From contig CM049322.1 of NCBI GenBank assembly GCA_026874595.1, positions 9,878,400-9,942,399 of the forward strand: a DNA stretch of 64,000 nt. The letters are read 5' to 3'. Origin of the DNA: Sipunculus nudus (taxonomy: Eukaryota; Annelida; Sipuncula; Golfingiida; Sipunculidae). This document shows, in pieces, positions 50,001 to 60,439 of this stretch. The translations under genes and the position numbers were made by a program. Position 1 is the stretch's first letter. Each line of letters begins with the position of its first letter. A model generated the notes under the pieces. That model was not told the DNA's origin and searched no databases. It saw nothing but the letters and a program-made list of their open reading frames with translations.

Positions 50001-50431
50001 TATCCTTTATAATAGTCCCTAACCTCTAAGGAAACAAAACATATCCAGGATGATCAAATTCTTAAAGTAAGACTCCCTTATCCGGCGCGTGACACGAGAC
50101 TGCATTAAAGATAAAGCAAATGTTGTCATTCAGGATTCGAGATTGTGTTTTCTAAAAAGGATTTATCATTGTTTCCTCTCATATTTTGTCGCTAATATTT
50201 TTATTTAATTAAGCCGATAAAGGAAATTATTCTTGACAAAAGCAGAATGATGGTTGCAGATAATTTATAAGACATAAAGTATTGGTATAATACATACACT
50301 GGCGCAAAAGCCCTTTTTAAACTCTGCGTGAAGATTTCATTATTCAGCTATAAGAAAGTGCAAGGAGTCTTAAACAGGATATGACAAATATTAACATATG
50401 CTTGTGGTTCGACTCCACTGTCCGGCAACTG

Positions 50432-50483
50432 ATGTTCACGCCTTGTATTTTAAATTTGGTGTTGGTCGTGGGTCTTCATAAAG
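50432..50483 (+). CDS. Candidate signal-peptide first exon (orphan)
   Basis: From the ATG at 50432 the frame reads MFTPCILNLVLVVGLHK and then a single G before a strong donor, AAAG|GTAAGC. The hydrophobic core (ILNLVLVVGL) is short but signal-like. The exon ends in phase 1, exactly the phase needed to join the PAN-like exons of the lectin units. No suitable plus-strand exon follows within the window, so its partner is unknown and the call is weak. Confidence 0.3.
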
Positions 50484-50499
50484 GTAAGCATAAATGTGA

Positions 50500-51033
50500 A
50501 AGAAAATACTAATTTTTCATTTTTTAGCTATCAGTTGTTCACAGAATGTACTGTGAATACTGTGTTTCCTTTACTCTCATCCCTACTCTGTTTATAATAT
50601 GTTTAATTAAAATTCAAGTAACGCAGGACAGTATTACATTAGATAAGTAAAACTAACATATAAAATGTAAAACTATCCTATTAAGTATCTCAGATATGAA
50701 CGAGATGTCAGAGAGAATATTTAAGTCTTTTAAAATGTAAGGAGATCAAGTAAATAACAGGTTTAACAGTAATTAAAAGCTAGAGGGCGATGTTAATTAC
50801 CAAATACACATAAATTAATAAAAATTATTGGGATAAGGCCATTTACAGGTAAACGATACATCCTGTATTAACTATAAATAAAGTTGAAGATATATAAGGA
50901 TGTATCATATATATATAGGATATATCAGGTATATAAGGATGATTTAGTTAGAATATTTTCTAACTAGAAAAGAGCTAGTTTCCAATCCAAAATACTTTAT
51001 AGTCTTAAAACTTAACAGGTAAATACTAAATAG

Positions 51034-51096
<63 letters not shown>

Positions 51097-51960
51097 GCAT
51101 ATTGTAATGGTTTCAAACGTTGGGTTACAACTGTGTATTTTGTATAAAGAAAACCAAACATTAACCATATAAACGATGAGACAAATACTTCTTCTTTAGG
51201 ATTTTATTTCTGCCGAGTAAGCATCATAAGAAATAAGCGAATCATTGTTTCGAAGAACTTTTTCTTTATTGCTAACTAACCGATTTAAGAGACAGTGCCT
51301 CCAGGTGTTGTCAGTAATCACCGATGATTTATTAATAAGAACCAATAATGCAGTTCAATGGATATTCATTTCGTTTCACATTTCCACAATAAATTACCTG
51401 TTACTTGATTAAAGTATGATCACACTACATGTTTGTTATACAAGAACAATACGCACATCGCTTGCTATAATACATAACGTCAGTGTAACCTTTCACAAAT
51501 TAAACTGTTGACATGGTCCTAATTTATCAGCCTGTGCAGTTTACGAATGGCTAAATTAAGTATAACTTTTATTGGTGACAAAATAAGCGACACATTCAAT
51601 TAACATCTACCTTAGTGTCACTTACGAGGAAAAACTAAATTAGAATGTTTCAGGTACAATCATCAGTTTTATATATTTGTAAATGTAATTCTATTGAAAA
51701 ACAAAAATAGGCTTTGGTGTTTCGGAATATTATTTACAAAATGTGAAGATTTATATCACAATGAAGGACATGTCTTGCTCCAACTACCAACTGTCGAAGT
51801 ATCTCTGTTATGTCTGAGTAAGATTAATTCTTTTGTGGATCTCATCAGATCAAATGATCAGTTATAGACACAGACTGATTTAGGAATGTTGAAACAAAAT
51901 ATGCCACACTCTAGGTGCATGCCAATGGAACGACCATGCAGCTTGTACAAACATATATAT
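50500..51960. other. Intergenic stretch with a partial copy of the dispersed segment
   Basis: 51300-51860 matches 56330-56800 (blocks AAGAACAATRYGCACATCGC and CACATTTCCACAATAAA). A TA tract lies at 51036-51094. No gene seen. Confidence 0.6.
51036..51094. repeat. (TA)n microsatellite
   Basis: Pure run. Confidence 0.95.
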
Positions 51961-51972
51961 ATATGTGTATTG

Positions 51973-52116
51973 GTTATAGCCCAATGAAATGTTATGCAAG
52001 CCATGAGGTTGCGAGGCTTGTGTCACATGGCTGGAGAGCCGTTTAGGCGAGCCTGCCATGATTGACACAAGTCAAGCAAATCTCATGGCTTCCATGACAT
52101 TTCATTGGGCTATAAC
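51973..52116. mobile_element. 144-bp foldback / MITE-like element
   Basis: Terminal inverted repeats of about 52 bp: the left begins GTTATAGCCCAATGAAATG and the right ends in its reverse complement. Arms match with few mismatches through GCAAGCCATGAG and GGCTTGTGTCA. The centre is about 40 bp. It has no coding capacity. No clear target-site duplication is visible. A half copy lies at 25107-25180. Confidence 0.88.
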
Positions 52117-52289
52117 TGATTTGTCACACATGCCCTACATGTGAATTTACCCTTTCGGTGTACCGATTTTATCTTCAACACACAGAACTCACCGCGAGCA
52201 TATGGACATGTTACTATTGCGATGGCGTATTCCTCTTTAACATACATCTTACGGAATGGCTATTGTTAATGCATTACGCGAACCGTTAC

Positions 52290-53272
52290 CTTTGACATAT
52301 TATAGTCGCACATATGGCATAAGGATAAGAGTTTATTTTGCACCACGGTATTAGTAATGACAAAACGCTTGTTTTATAGAGAAATTATTCTAGACTTATA
52401 ACTTAATCTATCCCTTATTGTTTTCAATTAAGTAGTAATTTATGTGATCACGTCAAAGAGGTGACTTATAACCTGGAAAATGTCTTATCTTACATTCAGG
52501 TGCACATTATCTCTGTAAAGAAATTTTATGTTACATTTTTCTTGAAGGTTTACTTACGGTAATCTATAATGATAATGATCATAATGTATGACTCAAAATA
52601 AACCATTATGCAGTCCAACAGCCACAGGAGATTTGGTGGACCCGCCATGATTAACGAATTGAACAAGAGGAAACAATATCGTGCATTCTTATTATCTTCT
52701 TGAATTATACTTTCTGTTGCATCACTTCTGAAATGAAGTTCATTAAAACAATTTTAAGTTTCTCAAGTCTTTAACATTGGTAAATAGAAAAATGAAAAGA
52801 AAATGTATATGCGGATAACAGTAATCAAGCTGCTAATACGTATGTCTCGTCAAAATTGACAGGATGATAGGATTCAATTAACGAACACCCGTCTTTTCAA
52901 CAAGCATCACAAAGGATAATCAGTATAATGACATCTTAAATGACATCAAAACACACCTAATGCATGTCTCCGTGTTTATATTAACGTTCTTGACAGCGAA
53001 ATAAAGTATACCAATTATATTCTACCAGACAGCCTTTCTAACACTGATATGTTGGAGTAATGACAACCATATTTGTAGCCTTTATAATACGCCTGGAAAA
53101 ACATTAAAGCCCTAATTTAAACCTTTAATGGTTATGGTGGACTAAAATGATCTGCATAATAAGCAAATCGTGTTGCTTCAGAACTTGGCACTCTGTACTT
53201 TAGAATGTCAACGTACTGCTTACAATCTAAAAACATTTAAACATTTGTTATGCATGATAATTACCAGCCGTG

Positions 53273-53307
<35 letters not shown>

Positions 53308-53326
53308 ATACATAGACACACACACG

Positions 53327-53386
<60 letters not shown>

Positions 53387-53460
53387 AATTGTTTAATCTG
53401 CTGATTCCTTGATCTACCGATAAACGACTTCTGTTATGTTGGGTCGACTGAGGTGTGTAA
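52290..53460 (-). repeat. Arm of a dispersed inverted duplication (partner 5170-6290)
   Basis: Reverse-complement match to 5170-6290 with a TA tract at the corresponding position. The 81-codon frame of the partner is disrupted here. Confidence 0.75.
53274..53384. repeat. (TA)n microsatellite, compound
   Basis: Two TA blocks around a CACACACACG stretch. Confidence 0.95.
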
Positions 53461-53469
53461 TTTGTTAAT

Positions 53470-54480
53470 TTCTCCTTATAAAGAACTGTGCATTAAATTA
53501 AGTTGATTTTTTTATTAGTTATGTATTATTTTTATTAGGTATGAACTCGTATACTTCCACAGAAAATAGGTGGTGGCCTAAAAAAGTATTCTGTGCTACA
53601 TTTACAGCTCTGTCTCCATGGTAACCATTGTTGTTTACACGGTCATATTTTTTTTTACAAATAAATAGCCATAACTCTGTCGTCTTTGCACATAGGAAAA
53701 CGAAACAAGCACAACAATGCGTGAAATAACATGGGGAATTATAAATTGTACATTCTGTATTCCTTATTTGTTTTATTAATGATAATATATGTAAATATAT
53801 GTATTTTTTTATTTAAAGTTGTATTTATAACCACCTAAAATAGAAAATGTTATAAAAATGTTATTCCTTCTTTGATTCCTTCTTTGTCAAACGAGTAAAT
53901 GTGTTAAACCAGACGCACAGTTTGACGCACTGCAGAGAGGAAAGGTGAAGGGAAAACACAACATATTTTGCACCAGTTCACATGGGACCCGATAATAGGT
54001 TCAAGTTTTGGCAAAGTCGGTCTAGAGGTCTCAGATTTCTATTCCGGCGGCGGAGGATCCTCGTCAAAAACATAGTATCTTCAAACTGTGTTTTGGTGAA
54101 TACAATAAAAATATGGAACTGGATCTGCAAACTTATTTTCGTGTAATATTTGGCTTAAAGGGAATATATAATATTCTTTTTAATTGCATTGATACTTGCG
54201 AATGCGATCGGACATATTTACATGGCTTAATTGGCAATAAATGAGCAAATTTAACTAAATGCTTGTTCCGTATCCAAGTTATAAGCCAATGTGGTCCATG
54301 AAGGAAAAAATATGAACCATCTTAGCAAGGAAAACAATATCTGTAACGGGTTCTGGCTATGGGTCACTCTATAAGTATACAAACAACAACAAAAGTGAAG
54401 GTGTCTGAATTAACGTCATTGACAAGTGTGATAAGGGGTTAATGAAATAGCGACTAGCGGAGTCCGGGATAAAACATGAG
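53470..54480. other. Intergenic stretch, no gene seen
   Basis: A small tandem TTCCTTCTTTGATTCCTTCTTTG occurs near 53866-53887; nothing else recognised. Confidence 0.4.
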
Positions 54481-54484
54481 GTCT

Positions 54485-54662
54485 TCAAGGCGAGGATAGC
54501 AACTACTTCAACAGCAACCGTCATAAGTGTCCAACGTGTGGGAGGTTCTTCCGTGCCCGGATCGGTCTGACAAGTCATCTCTCCACACATAAAGTAAATC
54601 AACTACAAAACCTTGATCATCATGGTCATCTTCGCAAACGATCGACGAACAACATCTTATGA
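54485..54662 (+). pseudogene. C2H2 zinc-finger fragment, probable 3' tail of a retroelement ORF
   Basis: On the plus strand the frame encodes HKCPTCGRFFRARIGLTSHL and STHK, a textbook C-x2-C-x12-H-x3-H finger (54528-54590). It then runs DHHGHLRKRSTNNIL to a TGA at about 54662. A finger with the FxARIGLxSHLxTH pattern followed by a short tail is, from memory, the C-terminus of some non-LTR retrotransposon ORFs in flatworms and molluscs. The upstream frame is closed by a stop at about 54477 and no reverse transcriptase is seen nearby, so this is a 3' fragment. Confidence 0.6.
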
Positions 54663-54669
54663 TAAATTC

Positions 54670-55540
54670 AGTAGTCTACTTGAAGGTAAGATCAATGAAA
54701 ACGCGGTTACTTGATACCTTGGCATAGATAACCAATGGATTAGGACAGACCTTATATCTTATAAAATAAGAACATTTTAACCGAAATACTTTATTCGTCC
54801 TATAAAAAGCCAAATAACCAATAGGGTTTATTTGTTTAATTTATTCCACTAATTAATTCAATTATGCAAATTAACACAAATGTTCTATTAAGATATGAAC
54901 AGTACAGCATTTTTTAACAAAAATTGATTCTACAGGAACAATTACCCTTTATTAAAGAAAGACAGGTTTCGTTGATGATTATGAAATTGTTCTTGCTTTA
55001 ACCTGGTCTATGGATGATATATAACCCTGGTGTAATATGGCCTTCATTTATCCAAAGATGACGGTAGAAAAATGCAAACATCAATTCTTTTATTAAATTA
55101 TGATCTAAGGTTATGTAAACGTATGTTAAACTTTGCAAAAATCAATATTAAAATTAAACAGAAGCCAACATTTAAACATAATCGTATACACTTCATAGCT
55201 TGCATGCACAGAAATCAGTGCACTTAAGCCTTATTTGTATGCACTGACGTTTCTATCCAACATACCTAGCTTAATTTGCATAAATCTATTTCTTGCTGTT
55301 TTATAACAATATACTCCATTAACCTTGGCATATTTGATATCAATTCATTCCTCAGTAGGGGGTCTTTTCATCTAACATATTTGTGCCTCCTTTTTACAAA
55401 TTTGCAAAACATTAGCAATTATAATTACATATATGGCCAGTTTTAAATAAAATTCCTAATCTCTACGAGTAAATAAAGTGCCTATCATTAATATTTATAA
55501 GTTGTGCTACTCATTTGACTTTTGCTGATGTGTTTTATAA
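54670..55540. other. Intergenic stretch, no gene seen
   Basis: AT-rich, without recognisable motifs. Confidence 0.45.
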
Positions 55541-56820
55541 TCATAATTAAGACTGTGAATATTTGTAGCCCAGCAGAATACGTGCACTTACAAAATGACA
55601 TCTATGTTGCTTTTAGAAAATACAAACAATTAGCTGATACCAACATTTCATTGTTAACTTACGGTGAACAATAAGCCAACTTAAATACATAGTTCTTAGT
55701 AATAGCTTAGGCTAGATATAAGAAGATACTAAAAAAGAGTCGACATTTATAAACAATTATTGACACCTATTCAATTAATATAATTCTGATTTGTCCATTC
55801 TATAATAGCGTGATCTCAATGTGACGTTCAAGTAAAAAACCTGTGAAACACCAGTGTAGGAAAAGCCAACCAGAAGGAAACATTGCAAATAATAAATGAC
55901 ATGTTTCTGTTAATTGCAATAATGAATGGAAAGAATTTTCAACATATAGCATCATTTCAAATTATATTTCTGTGCAACTGAAATAAATTTTGGTTAGAAT
56001 CATTGTTAGCTACAAGAATAAAGTGGCCTTCATACAGTTCATACATATATAAATGCACCTGTTACAATGATGACTTACTGAAACCCATTTTTCCTTACAA
56101 GGAATCTTTAAATGGGGTATTATATTATTTTCTGGTTACCATAGCACTACAACATCATTTATATAATGACCTATTCCCTATTTCCTATAATAATGCTTCA
56201 TCTATCATTTTCTTTTTTTTTTACTTTCTGTATAGCATACCATTTTCCTTTGACCCTGATTAATTTCCACATGGACCTTATTGTTTAAGAATTATTAGCC
56301 CAGTCTGATTAGATGCGTATGTTTATCTTTCGTTCAATGGAAGGGATATTTAATGGATATTTATTTCGTAACACATTTCCACAATAAAGTACCATTTTCT
56401 TAATAAAGGTTTGATTACTATACATGTTTTTTAAACAAGAACGATGTGCACATCGCTTGCTACAATATGTAATATCAGTAAAGTCTTTCACAACTAAAAC
56501 TGTGAAAATGGTCCTTATTTATCAGCAGTTGCAGTTTTTTGTTACGTATGGATAAAACAAGTACTGTGACAAAATAAACAACACATTCAATTAAACATCT
56601 GTATTAGTGTCATTTACTTGGAAAAATAAATTTAAACGTTTCAGCAACCATCGTCAGTTTCATTAATTTGTATTTGCAATCCTGCCAAAAACAAAGGTTC
56701 TTATTTACAAAATCTAAAGATTTATGAGACAATGAAGGACATATTTCTCAAACGTCAACGTCCCTCTGTTATTTCGGGTAAGATTGAATCTTTGTGGTTC
56801 TCATCAGGTCAAATTAACAC
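55540..56820 (+). repeat. Copy 3 of the dispersed non-coding segment
   Basis: Its first part matches 29170-29980 and 49440-49950; its second part (56330-56800) matches 51300-51860. This joins the two pieces that are separate elsewhere. Confidence 0.65.
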
Positions 56821-56939
56821 TTACAGACGCCGGCTGGCTTTGTGAAGTTAAAACAATCTATATCAACATTGTGTATTTTAATAATAGCTGTATTCTAACG
56901 AAACGACCATGCAGCATAAATAAACATATTCTAATCGCT

Positions 56940-57144
56940 GAAAGCATGGCCATTCAAATCTAAACCGATCACTGATCGAATCCTCATTTATTCTAAACAT
57001 TTTTTAAAAAAACATATTAGTAAGATACAAGTGTGGGGCAATATATTTTTACAAGGTCCCCATAGCACTACATCATCCTTTTCATAATGACCTTTTCCCT
57101 ATGACCTATGATCATGCTTCATTTATATTTTTCTTTGACTTTCA

Positions 57145-57205
<61 letters not shown>

Positions 57206-57700
57206 CTCGGCTGGTTTAATTTCTAAATATGCCGTTTTGACGGCATGTTTAAGAATTATTAACTCAGTCTGATCAGATTGATATAACATGTTTATCTAAC
57301 ATTCAATAAAATGGATATTTAATGGATATTTATATCGTAACACATTTCCACAATAAAGTACATTTTATTTGATAAAAGTATGATCACTATACATGTCTGT
57401 AATAAAGGAAGGATAGGCATATCGCTTGCTACTATATCTAATATCTGTAAAATCTTTCACAACTTTCTAGCTGCATGCCAACGAAACGACAATGCAGCAT
57501 AAACAAACATATTCTAATTGCTGAAAGCGTGGCCATTCAAACCCAAATCGGAAACTGATCGAATCCTTATTCATTTTCAACATTCTTTCAAAGACATATA
57601 AGTAAGGTACAAGTGTGATTGGCTTCGGCTAAATAGATTGTTATTTTAACCGTATTGAAGATAATAAGTTTCCAGTGGAGATTCACTTAACTTAAGACGC
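56940..57700 (+). repeat. Further partial copies of the dispersed segment
   Basis: 57050-57480 repeats pieces of 56150-56480 (for example ATTATTARCYCAGTCTGAT and CACATTTCCACAATAAAGT). The stretch around 56890-57060 is repeated near 57470-57640 (shared AATGCAGCATAAACAAACA-type block and a CTGAAAGCRTGGCCATTCAA block), giving a direct repeat about 580 bp apart. Confidence 0.65.
57145..57201. repeat. (TA)n microsatellite
   Basis: Pure run inside the partial copy. Confidence 0.95.
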
Positions 57701-57714
57701 TCCTAAAAATTCAC

Positions 57715-57931
57715 CTAACACAGGAAAGGGATGTTGTATTTATATTCACACTCTGTACCCTGCCACATGTACCCACTTTTTTCGACAACACTAAACACGT
57801 CCTCAAATAAAACAGGTTATCTTCTGGTTGTCCCGGGGCCCACATATAAGTGATAGGGCGATCCGTGGCTGTCCATTTCCACTGTGTGTCAATCAGCGAC
57901 TTCTGTCCTGATGTCCATATCATTATAAAAT
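57715..57931 (-). pseudogene. D2 exon: C-terminal half of CTLD, frameshifted
   Basis: It starts after TTCATCTTAG. The first frame encodes IMIWTSGQ, QWKWTATD, MWAPGQPEDN and RTCLVLSKK. After a one-base shift in the A-run the expected SGYMWQGTEC and NIPFLC follow, then TAG. All C-terminal CTLD cysteines are therefore present across the two frames. Confidence 0.82.
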
Positions 57932-58000
57932 CTAAGATGAAGTGATTCAATATGTGATATCATTTGTTTGTATGTTTTATGAAATGATTATGCTATCATG

Positions 58001-58002
<2 letters not shown>

Positions 58003-58075
<73 letters not shown>
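58003..58075. repeat. (TA)n microsatellite
   Basis: In the second intron of D2; it lies just left of the duplication border. Confidence 0.95.
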
Positions 58076-58077
<2 letters not shown>

Positions 58078-58460
58078 ACCATTAATGTAATAACAACCGA
58101 ACAATAGAACTACACCCAGACACCATGAGAATTTATAAAATGATTAAACAGGTCCTTGGTTTCATCAAATCCGAATCGTATTCTGACCAAAATCAAGAAG
58201 CTAAACTGATCATAGTCAAAATAAATCATACTATTGGCTAATATTTAACTATATTTTTCAAAGGAATTCGTGTTCGGATGTTTGTTTCTCCTTCGGACAT
58301 AACTAAGCTGCCTCGGTAGTTTCATCCATATGTTGTTGGTTATACTGACCCGAACTCAGCTTAAACATGATCTTTTTATATAAATACAAATCGGTGGGCG
58401 AATGATGTTAACTATGTTGTGCTTAACCGCGTATTATAATGCCATAGACTCTCACGGTAC

Positions 58461-58667
58461 CTTTCATAGCAGTTTTCTGAACGATGGATGTTACATGATT
58501 CTGCTCCTCTTCTGTCTCGATACTGATAAGATGGCTGCCATCATATCGACAAAAAATTTTGGCCCTCCACCACGACATTGGCATTGGATAGACTTTATAA
58601 CAAGAAGCGGTAACCGCATCGGTCTGTGTCGAAGCCTTAAAGGGAAACCGAAAGCCAGTTGGACAAC
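58461..58667 (-). CDS. D2 exon: N-terminal half of CTLD
   Basis: Intact, 207 nt. It encodes CPTGFRFPFK, TASCYKVYP, SWWRAKIFCRYDGS and HLISIETEEEQNH. Acceptor GTTTAG, donor GAAAG|GTACC. Confidence 0.87.
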
Positions 58668-59134
58668 CTAAACGTTGGGGAAATATATCAGAAGGAAAGA
58701 AAGAAAGTTAATATAAACATATTTTATATGTTGGATACAAATAAATATAGAACTAATCAATGAACATTCCATGGCCCAGAAGTTGCAGTCTGTAGGTGTA
58801 GAGGAAACCGTGAAGCCGGAAAAAACCACGGGCCTTGGATGGGTAACAACAACCAACCCTCATAGCCACGATACTGACCAAACCCGGGTAGCCAGCGGAG
58901 AGAGGCCAGTGTTTAACCCCTCGACTGTCCAAGCCGCGGGTACACGGTTCATGTACACCCATACATAAATCAGCAATTGAATTGCATTAGTCATGGGGAG
59001 GGTCAATTTGATCATACCCCTATAAGCTTCTCGGTTGGTTAAGAACATGGTAACAGAAAGTCACTATCAATGCTTAGTTTTCCTTAATCCTTTTCAAGCA
59101 GGGTTGTTACATAAGTTATACTTGCTCAATTTAC

Positions 59135-59450
59135 CTTCTTGTACCGTCGTAGGTGGCTCCTTGGGACTGTGTGATACATCATCAGGCTCGCTGTCATTGA
59201 GATAGATACGCTCTTGCACTGGAGTCCAACCTACTTGGTAGTGAGGTGTAACTCCATGATGTTTTTCCCCTCCAAGATTATTTGTACTGCCTTCAAACAG
59301 CGCGTTCTGCGATGCTCGGCATTCAAGAAGCGACGTCATTACACTGTGACAGGAGGATGCAGATCCAAGGAAACATATTGTTTCCCATACCCTTCTGTGT
59401 AATTTGTTTCCCGCCAATTTCGTAGCATTCCTTCCTTGGACACGTTTTTG
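59135..59450 (-). pseudogene. D2 exon: PAN-like segment with two Cys to Gly changes and a frameshift
   Basis: It begins after CATTTTACCAG and ends at GAAG|GTAAAT. The aligned frame reads RKECYEIGGKQITQKG and then MGNNMFPWICILLSQ. The second and third cysteines of the C-x3-C-x7-C-x9-C pattern are GGC and GGT. After a one-base shift near 59330 the frame continues LLECRASQNALFEG with the linker down to PPTTVQEG. The exon length of 316 is one more than a multiple of three, as expected from a single insertion. Confidence 0.78.
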
Positions 59451-59479
59451 CTGGTAAAATGACTCATAGACTGCTGTTA

Positions 59480-60005
59480 CACCTAGGTCTTAGAAACAGT
59501 ACAATTTAGGCAGCGTTACTTGTCACATATTGCATATATCTGATAATATTTATAAAGTGAAATATCAATATATTTTTAATATTTGTTGTAGACAGTGACA
59601 AAAATTAGATTAAAACCCTCGAAATTATGACTAATAATAAAGTTCGTATTTTTGAAGTTGTCGCCTGATTGCAATTTTACCAGCTAGGGTCTAACATCAG
59701 ACCTTTGTCGCCCACTAACTGAAAGCGTTGTCTAGGGGTTATGGTTGGAAAGTAGAGACGGAGTGTTTTTTGTTTTTGTTTTTGTGGCGGACGCATAGTA
59801 TTGGCAAACAGATACACAACAATACACAAGTCAGTGGCACAAGTCATGTTTACAGAGAATTCGAAACCACCTTCCAGATCGGGTTCCCAGCCTATTACGC
59901 CTTGCCAGAGAAGGAATATAATCAACATTAAATGCACAAGCTACACATAAAAGAGACAATTCCAGTTTATGCACAATATCCGGTTAAGCAGTCTTTAGAC
60001 GTCCT
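59480..60005. other. Sequence 5' of D2, deleted from copy 1
   Basis: No signal-peptide exon is evident in this stretch. Small frames at 59677-59937 (-) and 59728-59931 (+) overlap each other and have no recognisable domain. Confidence 0.45.
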
Positions 60006-60012
60006 TATCTGG

Positions 60013-60437
60013 CAGTACTGGACCCAGACTTGCGGCGCTGGTCCCCGACTGGCGGCATTGTACCCTAACAAGCGGTCTTGGTGCCCAAATGGCAGCACTG
60101 GACCCTTACTGACGGCACTGGTCCCTGACTGGCCACACTGGACCCCAATTGGCCACACTGGACCCCGACTGGCGGAACTGAACCCCGACTAGCGACATCT
60201 ATTCCCGATTGTTGGACCCAGACAGACGACACTGATCCCCAATAGGCAACAGCGGTCACCGATTGGCAGTACCGGCCCACAACTGGCGGAACTGGTCCCT
60301 AACTCGGGACATTGGTCCATACCGACTGCTGGCATTGGACCACGACTGGCGGCACAAGGCCACTACTAGCGGCACTTATCCCCGAATGGCGGCACTGGTT
60401 TCCCGACTGGCGGCAATGGACACCAACTGGCGGCTGG
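60013..60437 (+). repeat. GC-rich minisatellite, 20-bp unit, about 21 copies
   Basis: Partner of 31539-31950 with unit-by-unit correspondence and scattered substitutions, so the array expanded before the duplication and has since kept nearly the same copy number. Confidence 0.93.
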
Positions 60438-60439
60438 CC

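Larger units (their letters stand above)
57715..59450 (-). pseudogene. Lectin unit D2: PAN-like + CTLD with two frameshifts
   Basis: The exons on the minus strand are 59450-59135, 58667-58461 and 57931-57715, with phase-1 introns of 467 and 529 bp. The layout is the same as genes A-C. The central exon is intact. The PAN-like exon carries one extra base near 59330, and two of its five conserved cysteines have become Gly. The last exon is shifted at a run of A residues (near 57777-57782) just before the YMW motif, and then stops right after FLC, without the usual Glu. The CTLD loop reads QPE in GQPEDN. It is probably a recent pseudogene, since each lesion is small; sequencing error at the homopolymer cannot be excluded. 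This is the template copy from which D1, lacking the last exon, is related. Confidence 0.8.
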
